Below are positions 1 through 8,632 of a stretch of 64,000 nucleotides of DNA, in pieces. Each line of letters starts with the position of its first letter. Positions within the stretch are counted from its first letter, which is position 1. The notes under the pieces are model-generated. The model saw nothing but the letters and a program-made list of their open reading frames with translations. It ran no database searches and was not told the DNA's origin. The DNA lies in NCBI GenBank assembly GCA_943370285.1, contig CALRQJ020000012.1, positions 62,001 through 126,000 of the forward strand. The letters run 5' to 3'. A program made the position numbers and the translations under genes. This stretch comes from CALRQJ02 sp943370285. GTDB lineage: Bacteria; Bacteroidota; Bacteroidia; Chitinophagales; Chitinophagaceae.

Positions 1-1563
1 ATTAATTTATTTTCTATTAATGATGTTGAACGAATAGAAGTTTGTCGTGGTGCTCAATCTACTTTATACGGTAGCGATGCTGTTGCCGGCGTAATTAATA
101 TCATCACTATTAAACCGGATGCTAAAAAGCTGTTGAATATGAAATCAACCATTAGCGGTGGTAGTTTTGGAACGTTGCGTGGCAATGTACAAGTGTATGG
201 AAAGCAAGATAAGTTGAGTTATTCAGTACGTTATGCCAAATTAAAAACAGCCGGGTTTTCATCGGCATATGATTCTACCGGTGTTAGAAATTATGATAAT
301 GATCATTACGATGGTAATGTAACTAATGCTCAATTAATGTATCAACTTACGCCAAAATTAGCTATTAGAACATTTGCTATGTACAGTCAGTATAAGGCAG
401 ATATTGATGCCGGTGTATTTGCCGATGAGAAAGATTATTACATTAATAATAATAATTTTATTACTGGGGCCGGTTTCAGTTTTAAAGATGGCATTGTATC
501 CTTAACCGGTAATTACCAGTATAGTCATTTAAATCGTACTTATCGAAATGATAGTGCTTTTAAAACATCAACCATTTTTGAAAACAATCATTATTATGGT
601 AAAACGCAATTTGCTGAATTGTATGCTAGTATTCAGTTAGGTAAAGGTTTTACCTTATTGCAAGGAGCTGATTATCGTTACAGTTCTTACAACCAAGATT
701 TTTTCTCGGTAAGTGGATTTGGTCCTTATGCTAGTAAATTTAGAGACACATCTCTTAGCCAAACTTCTTTATATGCTTCCTTGTTTTTTACTAATGCTAA
801 TAAGAAGTTGAATATTGAAGTAGGTGGTAGATTAAATACTCATAGTAGATACGGTAGTAACTATACCTATACATTTAATCCGTCCTATGCTTTTGATAAT
901 CATTGGAGAGTATTTGCCAGTGTGGCAAGTGGTTTTAAAGCACCTACTTTGTTTCAGTTAAGTATCAATCCTAAATTATTGGCAGAAGAATCTGTGAATT
1001 ATGAAGCAGGACTGCAATACCAAAAAGGAAAAGTGAATACCCGTTTGGTAGCTTTCGACAGAGTAATTGACAATGGAATTGATTATAACTACATAACGTT
1101 TAAATATTTCAACTACGTAAGACAAGTAGTGAAAGGAATCGAATATGAATTGGTAGTTAAGCCTATTGAGAAATTATCTATTAGTGCGAATTACACCTAT
1201 TTGTCGGCCGAAGAAGAAACACAAAATAGAATTACGGTAAAAGATACGGTAACGTATACATATTTGTTACGCAGACCGGCTCATAATTTAAATATCAACA
1301 CAGGATTTCAGATCAACAATAAATTGTTTGCATCTGTAAGTGGTAAGTATGTAAGTAGCCGTTTTGATGTAGGTGGTTATAAAAAAGCAGATGTAAAGTT
1401 GGACGATTATTTTCTACTTGGGGCTTATGCTGAGTATATTCATAATGACCATGTGAAAATATTTGCTGATGCTCAAAACATTAGTGGTAAAACATTCTTC
1501 GATATTCGAGGGTACAATGCAGTACCATTTATGATTAATACCGGTATTACGATTAATTGGTAA
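1..1563 (+). CDS. TonB-dependent receptor, 5'-truncated by the window
   Basis: This is the C-terminal part of an outer-membrane TonB-dependent receptor. The reading frame is open from base 1, so the true start lies upstream; a TTG at 133 and ATG at 139 are only internal. The first residues carry the end of the plug domain (VERIEVCRGAQSTLYGSDA, then GVINIIT). The remaining ~470 residues are beta-barrel, with alternating aromatic strands and a terminal strand ending in Asn-Trp. Such receptors import a large ligand using TonB energy. The compact barrel resembles the BtuB type, and the next gene is a CWC protein, so cobalamin is possible but not shown. Function as a TonB-dependent receptor is secure; the substrate is not. 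Confidence 0.9.
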   Translation: MNLFSINDVERIEVCRGAQSTLYGSDAVAGVINIITIKPDAKKLLNMKSTISGGSFGTLRGNVQVYGKQDKLSYSVRYAKLKTAGFSSAYDSTGVRNYDNDHYDGNVTNAQLMYQLTPKLAIRTFAMYSQYKADIDAGVFADEKDYYINNNNFITGAGFSFKDGIVSLTGNYQYSHLNRTYRNDSAFKTSTIFENNHYYGKTQFAELYASIQLGKGFTLLQGADYRYSSYNQDFFSVSGFGPYASKFRDTSLSQTSLYASLFFTNANKKLNIEVGGRLNTHSRYGSNYTYTFNPSYAFDNHWRVFASVASGFKAPTLFQLSINPKLLAEESVNYEAGLQYQKGKVNTRLVAFDRVIDNGIDYNYITFKYFNYVRQVVKGIEYELVVKPIEKLSISANYTYLSAEEETQNRITVKDTVTYTYLLRRPAHNLNINTGFQINNKLFASVSGKYVSSRFDVGGYKKADVKLDDYFLLGAYAEYIHNDHVKIFADAQNISGKTFFDIRGYNAVPFMINTGITINW

Positions 1564-1573
1564 AACCTTGTTT

Positions 1574-1789
1574 ATGCCGCTTCATGAAATGAAACAATGT
1601 GTTCGTTGTAACAAGCACTTCGAATGTAAAGTTGGCAATGTAACGGAATGTCAATGTAATCAGATTCAGTTAACGTATGAAGAGCAATCTTATATCGAAA
1701 GTAAGTTTACAGATTGTTTATGTATCGATTGTTTATACCTATTGCGTTATGAAGCTAAAATAGCGCAGGCAAAAAGTAGAAACCAATAA
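1574..1789 (+). CDS. cysteine-rich CWC family protein
   Basis: A small cytosolic protein of about 71 residues with paired cysteines (CVRC near the N-terminus, then CQC, then CLCIDC), the pattern of the Cys-rich CWC family, which probably binds a metal such as zinc. It begins 11 bp after the receptor stop, so the two are probably co-transcribed. ATG at 1574 was chosen; an in-frame ATG at 1589, directly before the first Cys pair, is also possible. From memory, CWC proteins often sit beside cobalamin-uptake genes in Bacteroidota, which would fit the receptor; this is an inference. Molecular function is unknown. Confidence 0.75.
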   Translation: MPLHEMKQCVRCNKHFECKVGNVTECQCNQIQLTYEEQSYIESKFTDCLCIDCLYLLRYEAKIAQAKSRNQ

Positions 1790-1821
1790 ATAGGCGTTTC
1801 CATTTTAATAACTTTATTAAG

Positions 1822-1845
1822 CCGGCTTGCAAAAGCCGGTTTTTT
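1822..1845 (+). terminator. Rho-independent terminator after the receptor/CWC operon
   Basis: A perfect 7-bp stem CCGGCTT/AAGCCGG with loop GCAA is followed by six T. It lies 32 bp downstream of the CWC stop codon and ends that operon. Confidence 0.88.
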
Positions 1846-1873
1846 ATTGCTTCTTTGCAAAAACTGTAGCACC

Positions 1874-2455
1874 ATGAATTTTAGTATTGATGAATTACTA
1901 ACGGTTACGTTTACCCTTTTTGCGGTGATAGATATTGTAGGCTCTATTCCGTTACTAATTTCTTTGAAAGAAAAAATGGGTGGCACTATTCGTTCTTTTC
2001 AGGCAACTATTGTTTCGGGTGGATTAATGATTTTATTTTTATTTGTAGGGAAACCTTTTTTAAAAGTGTTGGGTGTAGATGTTAAATCATTTGCCGTAGG
2101 AGGTTCAATCGTAATTTTTTTACTTGGGTTAGAAATGGTGTTAGGACATGAGATATTTAAAAGCGATAAAGATGCAAAAGCCGGTACAGTTGTGCCAATT
2201 GCATTTCCTGTTATTGCCGGTAGCGGAACATTAACTACGGTAATGTCTTTAAAAGCTAACTATGATGAGACAGTGATTCTAGTTGGTATTTTAATCAATC
2301 TTATTTTCATTTACATCGCTTTAAAAGCTTTGAAATGGATTGAGAGTGCATTAGGCAAAGCTGGATTATTAGCGGTAAGAAAATTCTTCGGCGTAATTTT
2401 ATTAGCCATTGCTGTAAAAATTTTTAGTACTAACATCAATGCATTTGGAAAGTAA
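1874..2455 (+). CDS. MarC family integral membrane protein
   Basis: A ~193-residue inner-membrane protein with about six hydrophobic segments, matching the MarC (UPF0056) family in length and layout. Characteristic parts are the N-terminal segment containing DIVGSIPLLISL, a middle VPIAFPVIAGSGTLTTVMSL stretch, and a C-terminal helix with FFGVILLAIAVKIF. The family's function is unsettled; the old link to multiple antibiotic resistance has not held up. ATG at 1874 was chosen because a start further upstream would fall next to the terminator. It is monocistronic between a terminator and a convergent gene. Confidence 0.88.
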   Translation: MNFSIDELLTVTFTLFAVIDIVGSIPLLISLKEKMGGTIRSFQATIVSGGLMILFLFVGKPFLKVLGVDVKSFAVGGSIVIFLLGLEMVLGHEIFKSDKDAKAGTVVPIAFPVIAGSGTLTTVMSLKANYDETVILVGILINLIFIYIALKALKWIESALGKAGLLAVRKFFGVILLAIAVKIFSTNINAFGK

Positions 2456-2524
2456 GCTTTGAAAGTTTACAAAACAACTACTACTGTTGAAACTGTAGCT
2501 TGTTTATACTTTATCCCCATTTAG

Positions 2525-3238
2525 TTAGTTCACTTTAAATGCTACAAAATAGTAGTTATTAGCAGCAGCAATCAATTCAAGATTAATGTAGTGCGATTGT
2601 ACAAAATCAAGATAGGCTTTGAATTCATGTGTTGGTACTACAAACTCGTCAAAGAAAATAATATCGCCTTTTTTTAAGTAGGGAGAAAGCATGGTTAATG
2701 CATATAAGGTAGCAGAATATAAATCTGCATCCATCATAATTACATTGCGTTTATTGGTATCTAATCCTTGCAAAAAACCAGGAACGGTTTGTTGAAATAG
2801 CCCTTTAAAAAATTGTCCTCTTTCATCATTAATTTCCGGTAGAGCATTGTCGTTACTAAATGAGCCTTTTTTAAACGGCCCCCAATCTTCGGGTAAACCA
2901 TCAAACGTATCAAATCCATAAAATCTGCTATCAGCAGCTTTGTTTTGTGCTAACCACCATTTAAATGAATGTCCGGCGGCAACACCAAATTCAATATAGT
3001 TGATAGGTGCTGTCAAACCTTCTTGCTCAATCACCCATTTGTACATGTCGTTGCGTTTAAAATAATCCCATTTACTCGGAAAATCATTGTACGCTACTTT
3101 ACGGTTTTGATAAGCCCATGCCGAAAATTTAGTGAGGTAATACAAATTGGCTAATGCCCCCCCAAGCCATCCAAAAATGCGATGCAATTGCAGCCAAATA
3201 AAAATGAGCTTGGTGTAACGTATAAAAAACAGTTTCAT
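2525..3238 (-). CDS. TylF/MycF-like class I SAM-dependent methyltransferase
   Basis: A ~237-residue protein with a Rossmann methyltransferase core. It has a glycine motif EFGVAAGHS for SAM binding, YGFDTFDGLPEDWG containing the conserved TylF FDTFEGLP-type motif, an acidic MMDADLYSAT motif and a late FFDEF motif. TylF relatives O-methylate sugars or small molecules, often with a divalent metal held by acidic residues such as these. The start is ATG at 3238; a longer ORF to 3301 would run into the upstream regulator. It follows oxyR by 46 bp in the same direction and may be read through from it. The substrate cannot be inferred. Confidence 0.82.
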   Translation of the reverse strand: MKLFFIRYTKLIFIWLQLHRIFGWLGGALANLYYLTKFSAWAYQNRKVAYNDFPSKWDYFKRNDMYKWVIEQEGLTAPINYIEFGVAAGHSFKWWLAQNKAADSRFYGFDTFDGLPEDWGPFKKGSFSNDNALPEINDERGQFFKGLFQQTVPGFLQGLDTNKRNVIMMDADLYSATLYALTMLSPYLKKGDIIFFDEFVVPTHEFKAYLDFVQSHYINLELIAAANNYYFVAFKVN

Positions 3239-3284
3239 GATAGATGAATTATTGGAGCAAAGAAAAGCGATTTGAAAGGTTTGT

Positions 3285-4220
3285 TTATACAGGCAGTACA
3301 AAAGATTTTTTATTCTTCTTAATTTTTTCGGGCATAGCCTCGATAATTACGGTTTTAAGTGCTTCGATTAATCGCTTTTTAACGAGGTTGCGGTGCAATA
3401 CAATACTCACTTCTCTTACCGGTGCCGGATGTTTAAAATGGCGGATGCGTTGTTGTTGGGCCGCACTAAAATCCAAAGTAGCCATTTCTGGTAGAATGGT
3501 AATACCATCATTTACATCTACCAATCGGCGAAGCGTTTCAAAACTCCCGGCTTCGTATTCAAAATGTCGGCTCTCTTCACTTGCTCTGCGCAACTCACAT
3601 AAGTTGATGATTTGCGATCTAAAACAATGCCCTTCTTCGAGCAGCCATAGTTTTTCAGGATCTATGTCTTTAGTAAGCACAAACTTTTTTTGATACGCTG
3701 TATTTTTTCTGGCAACATAGGCCATTAATTCTTCATAAAATAATACTTCTTCTGTAATGCCCGATTCTTGTAATGGTGTAGCTAATATGCCGGCGTCAAT
3801 ACGATTTTCTCTAAGTCGGGATATGATTAAATCGGTGGTTAATTCATTCACCATCAATTTTACCGCAGGATACTGTTTGGTAAAATTGTGTACAAAAAGC
3901 GGCAATAAATAAGGTGCAATAGTTGGGATGATACCAATTTTTAATTCACCCACTAATGTACCTTTTTTTAGGTGTATTGTTTCGGTGATGGCTTGTTTGC
4001 CATGCAGTATATGTTTGGCCTGTTCAATAATGGTGAGTCCGGTTTCGGTTGGTATAACAGGTTGTTTGCTTCGGTCGAATATTTTAATATCTAATTCTTC
4101 TTCTAGTTTTTGAATTTGCATACTTAGCGTGGGCTGCGTTACATGGCAAAAAGCAGCGGCTTTTGCAAAATGCCGAAAAGTGTCTAAGGCAACAATATAT
4201 TCGAGTTGTACAAAGGTCAA
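3285..4220 (-). CDS. oxyR: OxyR-type LysR family hydrogen-peroxide sensor
   Basis: A 311-residue LysR-type regulator: a winged-helix DNA-binding domain at about residues 1-60 (QLEYIVALDTFRHFAKAA, TQPTLSMQIQKLE) and a substrate-binding-like domain from ~90. Within LLEEGHCFRSQIINLC are two cysteines that count to positions 199 and 208, the spacing and numbering of the redox pair in E. coli OxyR. It therefore probably senses peroxide by disulfide formation and activates catalase and peroxidase genes, none of which is in the window. The start codon is TTG at 4220; there is no in-frame ATG before an upstream stop, and the N-terminus aligns with OxyR proteins. Confidence 0.9.
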   Translation of the reverse strand: MTFVQLEYIVALDTFRHFAKAAAFCHVTQPTLSMQIQKLEEELDIKIFDRSKQPVIPTETGLTIIEQAKHILHGKQAITETIHLKKGTLVGELKIGIIPTIAPYLLPLFVHNFTKQYPAVKLMVNELTTDLIISRLRENRIDAGILATPLQESGITEEVLFYEELMAYVARKNTAYQKKFVLTKDIDPEKLWLLEEGHCFRSQIINLCELRRASEESRHFEYEAGSFETLRRLVDVNDGITILPEMATLDFSAAQQQRIRHFKHPAPVREVSIVLHRNLVKKRLIEALKTVIIEAMPEKIKKNKKSFVLPV

Positions 4221-4262
4221 AGGTGTATAGTTTTTGTCTATGAAAACATAAAATTAATTGAT

Positions 4263-4292
4263 TTTGCCGATTATGTTGTTGTGATACTTTTG
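4263..4292 (+). promoter_or_regulatory. Bacteroidota-type promoter for a small transcript
   Basis: TTTG at 4263-4266, an 18-bp spacer, then TACTTTTG at 4285-4292. This matches the Bacteroidota vegetative consensus (TTTG near -33, TAnnTTTG near -7). Transcription would start near 4298 on the plus strand, where no plus-strand gene follows for 3.6 kb. Confidence 0.65.
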
Positions 4293-4297
4293 CACCA

Positions 4298-4411
4298 CTT
4301 AAAAAAGCTGCTACTATAAGCAGTCAATGATATTGAGTTAACTTTTTTGTGTATTTGCGCTGCACCCCCGTAGCGCATCAATTTGGGTCACTCGAAAGGG
4401 TGACCTTTTTT
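4298..4411 (+). ncRNA. candidate small structured RNA (~115 nt)
   Basis: Between the promoter and a Rho-independent terminator lies a short transcript unit with no convincing ORF. Three hairpins are visible: CTGCT/AGCAG at 4308-4323; TGCGCT/AGCGCA at 4356-4377, with a C-rich loop containing five C; and the terminator GGTCAC/GTGACC at 4386-4405 followed by six T. Unpaired C-rich loops are common in regulatory RNAs. I do not recognise a known family. The exact 5' end is inferred from the promoter match. Confidence 0.5.
4386..4411 (+). terminator. Rho-independent terminator of the small transcript
   Basis: Stem GGTCAC/GTGACC with an 8-nt loop followed by six T on the plus strand. No plus-strand gene lies upstream within 1.9 kb, so it most likely ends the candidate small RNA. 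Confidence 0.75.
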
Positions 4412-4413
4412 AT

Positions 4414-4449
4414 AATTACAAAAGCCACCCGAAGGTGGCTCTTGTAATT
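4414..4449 (-). terminator. terminator of the RCC1-repeat gene
   Basis: A 16-bp stem (one G-U pair) closed by a TTCG tetraloop as read on the minus strand, with the inner GCCACC/GGTGGC stem followed by TTTTG. It begins 19 bp after the stop codon of the large secreted-protein gene. Confidence 0.82.
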
Positions 4450-4468
4450 GGAGGTTTGTTGGTTATTG

Positions 4469-7400
4469 TTATTTAATAATGCTTACCGTTTGTCCACTGG
4501 TTAAACGCAACAGATAACTACCTGCCGGTAACATACCGGTATGTATGGTTTGTTGTCTGCTGTTGATAGTACCTTGTTGTATTTGCTTACCCATACTATT
4601 GAATAAGGTATAGGCAATTGGTTTGGTGATATCTACGCCCAAATCAACGGTAAAGCTATAGCCTTTAATAGGGTTAGGGTAAACGCTGACAAGATTATTT
4701 TTGCCTTCAAAATCTACTGAACGGATGCTGCTGAAGGTTGTTCTACCATCGTTATCTACCTGTGCCAGGCGGTAATAGTTTTTGCCTTTTACAGGTGATG
4801 TATGTACAAAATTATAGTTATGTGTACCATTGGTATTATAACTGTTTACTACGCCAACTGCACTCCAATTTGTACCATCTGTACTGTGTTGTACATCAAA
4901 ATGCGATGTGTTGATTTCATTGGTGGTTTGCCAGTTTAATGTAGTTTGATGGCCCGTTTTTGTAGCTTGAAAGTTGAGGAGCGTAAGTGGCAATAATGTA
5001 CCCGCAGTAAAGCTACCCGTTGCCGCACTACCCAATTTATAATAATTCATATTGCAAGGGCTTGTTGCAGCAAAATATTCGAATACTGCTACATGATAAG
5101 TTGTACCATTTGTAAGGCCCGTTACCAGCACTGAATTGCCAGTGCCGTTAAATACTACTCTGCCCGAGCCATCAATTAAACCACCCGATGAAAAGATTGT
5201 ATTAGCTGTATAGGAATTACCATCAATCGCAGCATTAGGACTTACCGGATTATTTGGTTTAACCACAACAATTCGGTTGGTGCCATTACCACTTACAAAA
5301 GTTATTCTTGCTGCAGTTGGCGAACTGCTTGAAAAAGTAATAGTTGAAGCTTCTACAGTAGGTTTTGCCTGAATAGTTAGACTTTTAGGCACCAGGGCAT
5401 TAACGCTGTTTTGCCCGTCTCCCAGAAGACCGCCAGAGGCTCTTCCCCAAACATGAAAACTGGTATCATTAGTCATGGCATTTCCTTTATATGCACCACC
5501 ACCAACTTGCCATACCAACTTACCATTTAGTGATGTGCTTGTGTTTACAAGCCCTGGAATGTTTGAATCACTGATGCCGTTGTTTCCTAATGCACCGTAT
5601 GCACCCTCTCCCCAACTGTGTAAATTGTTGGTATTATCTATGGCAAGAACCCCTAAATTTTGTGTTTTTATACTTAAAATTTGTTTGCTTTTTAAGGAAG
5701 AGGATGAACTGGTTGTGTCAATTAAGATGGGAACATTAGTATTTACTGTACCTGTTGCGATAGTCGAATTACCTGTTCCGAATAGATAGCCGTCTGTTGT
5801 TAAAAACACACTACCTTTATAACTTGTTTGTATTGCGGCAATTGTTCTACCCATTAATGCTCCCGATGTAGATAGTTGTGTTGGGTTTGGTGTTACAGTA
5901 GTTGTTCCAATACCCAAAGTGCCTAGTTCATTGGAACCAAACCCATGCACAGTACCATCTGCCGCAATACAAAAAACGTTTGAATTTTGTGCTGTTATTT
6001 TTATAATTGTTTTACCGGCAAGGCTGCCATTGCTGCTGATATTGATGGGTAAAAGTACATTTGAGCCACTTGTTGTTCCATTACCCAATGCACCATTTAA
6101 TGGACTACCCCAACTATGTACTGTTCCATCAGCCGCAAGGGCATAGCTGTTATCATCACCTGCTGCAACTTGTACAATGTTTTTGCCCGATAAAGAACCA
6201 TTAGTAGAAATTTCAATTGGAACCAATGAAATGGTGGTAGAGTTGTCTCCTAAAGCGCCATTAAAGTTACTCCCGAAACTATGTACTGTTCCATCAGAAG
6301 CCAATATCAAGACATGCCTTCCATCTGCAGAATTGGAACTTGCTGCAATTTGAGCAATTGTTTTTCCGGTTAAAGATCCTTTTAATGGGATTTCTACAGT
6401 ACAGTTTTTTAAATAATTATTAGAACTGTCACCTACATATGCATATCCAAACGCATACAGTTTGCCATTTTTTAAAATATAATTTCTAGAACCTGCACTA
6501 ATGACTGCATTTTGCGGATTATTGATTCTGAAATCTCTTTGACTTATAATAAAACCAATTGGTGTTTTTATGGCTATGGTACCTGAATAAGCTGTAGCCG
6601 GTACAACAGCAGTAATTGTGGTAGCATTCACAACCGTAAAACTGGTTGCAGGAGCAGCACCAAACCACACATTTGTTGCACCTGTAAAGTTAGAGCCGGT
6701 AATGGTTACTGTACTGCCTACATTACCGCTAGCAGGGGAGAATGAACTGATTGCAGGTGGACCAACTGGTGAAATGGTAATATACCCTGCACCAGTTCTA
6801 AAGCCTTGCGTATGTACCACATTGGTTGCTGCTGGTAAGGCGTAACTAGAGCCCCCTGCTCCTGAGGCAAAACTGCCACCGCCACCACCATAATAGCCAC
6901 CACCGCCGCCGCCACCATTTGTGCCGGTCCCGCCGCTTCCTCCAATACCTAAAGTGCCATTAGCACCTGATGTAAAACTTGGATATGTGCCACCGGTGCC
7001 TCCTGTTGTTTGTGTACCGCCTGTTGCAGGTACAGCTGTCATGAATGGGTGTTGAGAACCGCTGCCACCACTGATTCCTCCACCAGCACCAAAACTTCCA
7101 CCTAAAACGTTATTCCCACCGCCACCGCCAGCCACTAAAATTCTATTAGCCAGCGCTAGCCCACCTCTTCTAATATCGGAAGCACCTCCACCTCCACCAC
7201 CAGCAGAGCTAGAACTCCAACTGGCGCCATTTCCGCCACCATTAAAACCGCCAGCTCCCGGGGTGGTATTTGAAGAAGCATTTTGACCTGCATTTCCTAC
7301 ATAAAGATTCAACACTTCGCCTGGGGTTACTGCAATTCGGCAAGTCAATCTTCCACCCAGTCCAAAACCATTGGTTTGAGATCCTTCAAAACCTCTACCT

Positions 7401-7567
7401 CCACTTCCTCCTGCCATATCAACATCTATGAGTGTTATACCAGCAGGAACGGTGTAGGTTTGAAGTCCTCCTGTATAATTAAATGTTGTTTGCGCTAACA
7501 AACCACTACAGGTTAACAATAAGACGTAGATAAGGCTTAGCCTGATTTTTTGTAAAAAAGTATTCAT
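4469..7567 (-). CDS. secreted Gly-rich/TIG/RCC1-repeat protein with T9SS type A sorting domain
   Basis: A 1032-residue exported protein. In order: a signal peptide (to about residue 25, ending LLAQ); a very Gly-rich domain (~30-265) like the glycine-rich region of receptor-kinase-type proteins; an IPT/TIG domain (~270-345); RCC1-type repeats (~350-735) with recurring units such as AADGTVHSWGS and GALGDNST; a linker; and a C-terminal T9SS type A domain starting VSVYPNP and ending in a short basic tail. It is predicted to be secreted by the type IX system and anchored to the surface. RCC1 repeats form beta-propellers that bind proteins or carbohydrates; the ligand is unknown. It is divergent from the LytTR regulator at 7886 and may be its target. 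Confidence 0.9.
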   Translation of the reverse strand: MNTFLQKIRLSLIYVLLLTCSGLLAQTTFNYTGGLQTYTVPAGITLIDVDMAGGSGGRGFEGSQTNGFGLGGRLTCRIAVTPGEVLNLYVGNAGQNASSNTTPGAGGFNGGGNGASWSSSSAGGGGGGASDIRRGGLALANRILVAGGGGGNNVLGGSFGAGGGISGGSGSQHPFMTAVPATGGTQTTGGTGGTYPSFTSGANGTLGIGGSGGTGTNGGGGGGGYYGGGGGSFASGAGGSSYALPAATNVVHTQGFRTGAGYITISPVGPPAISSFSPASGNVGSTVTITGSNFTGATNVWFGAAPATSFTVVNATTITAVVPATAYSGTIAIKTPIGFIISQRDFRINNPQNAVISAGSRNYILKNGKLYAFGYAYVGDSSNNYLKNCTVEIPLKGSLTGKTIAQIAASSNSADGRHVLILASDGTVHSFGSNFNGALGDNSTTISLVPIEISTNGSLSGKNIVQVAAGDDNSYALAADGTVHSWGSPLNGALGNGTTSGSNVLLPINISSNGSLAGKTIIKITAQNSNVFCIAADGTVHGFGSNELGTLGIGTTTVTPNPTQLSTSGALMGRTIAAIQTSYKGSVFLTTDGYLFGTGNSTIATGTVNTNVPILIDTTSSSSSLKSKQILSIKTQNLGVLAIDNTNNLHSWGEGAYGALGNNGISDSNIPGLVNTSTSLNGKLVWQVGGGAYKGNAMTNDTSFHVWGRASGGLLGDGQNSVNALVPKSLTIQAKPTVEASTITFSSSSPTAARITFVSGNGTNRIVVVKPNNPVSPNAAIDGNSYTANTIFSSGGLIDGSGRVVFNGTGNSVLVTGLTNGTTYHVAVFEYFAATSPCNMNYYKLGSAATGSFTAGTLLPLTLLNFQATKTGHQTTLNWQTTNEINTSHFDVQHSTDGTNWSAVGVVNSYNTNGTHNYNFVHTSPVKGKNYYRLAQVDNDGRTTFSSIRSVDFEGKNNLVSVYPNPIKGYSFTVDLGVDITKPIAYTLFNSMGKQIQQGTINSRQQTIHTGMLPAGSYLLRLTSGQTVSIIK

Positions 7568-7885
7568 AACGCTATGTTTTAGATAATTGATATTTATTAT
7601 AAATAGGTATAATTGATTGTAAATACATTTTCGTCACAAAAATTAGCCAGACAGAAAGGCTGTATGGGTATTTGTTGAGTTTGTTGTTATACTACAGTGC
7701 AGGCATGCCGCTTGTAATACTCGTTTCATAAATTGCAGTTTTAGGGTTGGTTACTTATTGTGAATGTAATAACGACCGCAAAGGCTGTTGATGGTTTGGG
7801 ACTGAACACCCCCTTTTTGGGGACTGAATGGGGTGTTTTTTGGTATGGAATAAAATAATATTTTGCATTCACAAACTACTTTTTC
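7568..7885. promoter_or_regulatory. divergent intergenic region with paired repeats
   Basis: This 318-bp gap separates the RCC1 gene (minus) from the LytTR regulator (plus). The only clear signals lie at 7798-7841: GGGACTGAA at 7798-7806 repeated at 7820-7828, plus an inverted pair AACACCCC (7805-7812) and GGGGTGTT (7830-7837) followed by T. On the minus strand the direct repeat reads TTCAGTCCC. It could be a regulator-binding site or, on the plus strand, a terminator-like hairpin. I saw no perfect TAnnTTTG promoter in the remainder. Confidence 0.5.
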
Positions 7886-8632
7886 ATGCAGGAAGCCATT
7901 AGAGTTCTAATTGTAGAAGATGAGGCCATTTGGCAAAAAGCGCTGATGCTCGACTTGCAGGTATTGGGCTATGAGGTTGTTGCCACCGCAAATAGTAGCG
8001 ACGATGCTTTGACTTTAATGGCTAGTCATAACTTTGATATTGCCTTGCTCGATATTACCATTAATGGTAAAAACAGTGGTATTGAATTGGGTAAAATCGT
8101 TTCTGCTGTTTATCAAAAACCTTTTATTTTCATTACCGGTAGTACAGATAGCCATACCATGGAACAGGCTGTTATTGCCAAGCCTTCGGCTTATATAATC
8201 AAACCAGCCAATAGAACATCCTTGCTGGTAGCTATTCAAAATGCCATTTCAAATCACCAAGACAATACCACTGCTCAGGTGGTTAAGTCAGCAGAAGTAA
8301 ATGATTTTGTTTTTGTAAAAGTGGGTAGCCGATACAAAAAAATTCGCTGGAGCAAAGTGGTGGGTATTTCATCAGACGGAAATTATACCAAACTTTTTTC
8401 TGCCGAAGATGGACAATCGTATTTTATCAGAAGTACATTACCACAGACAGTGAAAAATTATTTACCTGAAATATGTAAAGAAAAATTTGTACAGATTAAT
8501 CGTTCAGAATTGATCAATATTGATTTTGTACAAGAAATTAGTGCCGATGAAATTGTAACGGCCATTAAAACTTTCAATTGTTCTGAAGCTCAGGGTAAAC
8601 TGCTCAAAAAAAGATTGAATATTTTAAGTTAA
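7886..8632 (+). CDS. LytTR-family response regulator
   Basis: A 248-residue two-component regulator. A CheY-like receiver domain occupies residues ~5-125, with the acidic pair at 11-13 (EDE), phosphoacceptor Asp56 in ALLDITING, and Lys in YIIKP. A LytTR DNA-binding domain occupies ~145-248. LytTR proteins bind paired direct repeats about two helical turns apart, and such a repeat lies just upstream at 7798-7828, so autoregulation is possible. Its stop region overlaps the 3' end of the convergent histidine kinase gene by 9 bp; the two may form a pair, although they are not in one operon. Confidence 0.92.
   Translation: MQEAIRVLIVEDEAIWQKALMLDLQVLGYEVVATANSSDDALTLMASHNFDIALLDITINGKNSGIELGKIVSAVYQKPFIFITGSTDSHTMEQAVIAKPSAYIIKPANRTSLLVAIQNAISNHQDNTTAQVVKSAEVNDFVFVKVGSRYKKIRWSKVVGISSDGNYTKLFSAEDGQSYFIRSTLPQTVKNYLPEICKEKFVQINRSELINIDFVQEISADEIVTAIKTFNCSEAQGKLLKKRLNILS

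Noticed and set aside
5475..7498. Several plus-strand ORFs opposite the RCC1/TIG protein
   Set aside because: They arise from the Gly/Thr-rich codon pattern of the opposite strand; no starts, signals or domains support them.
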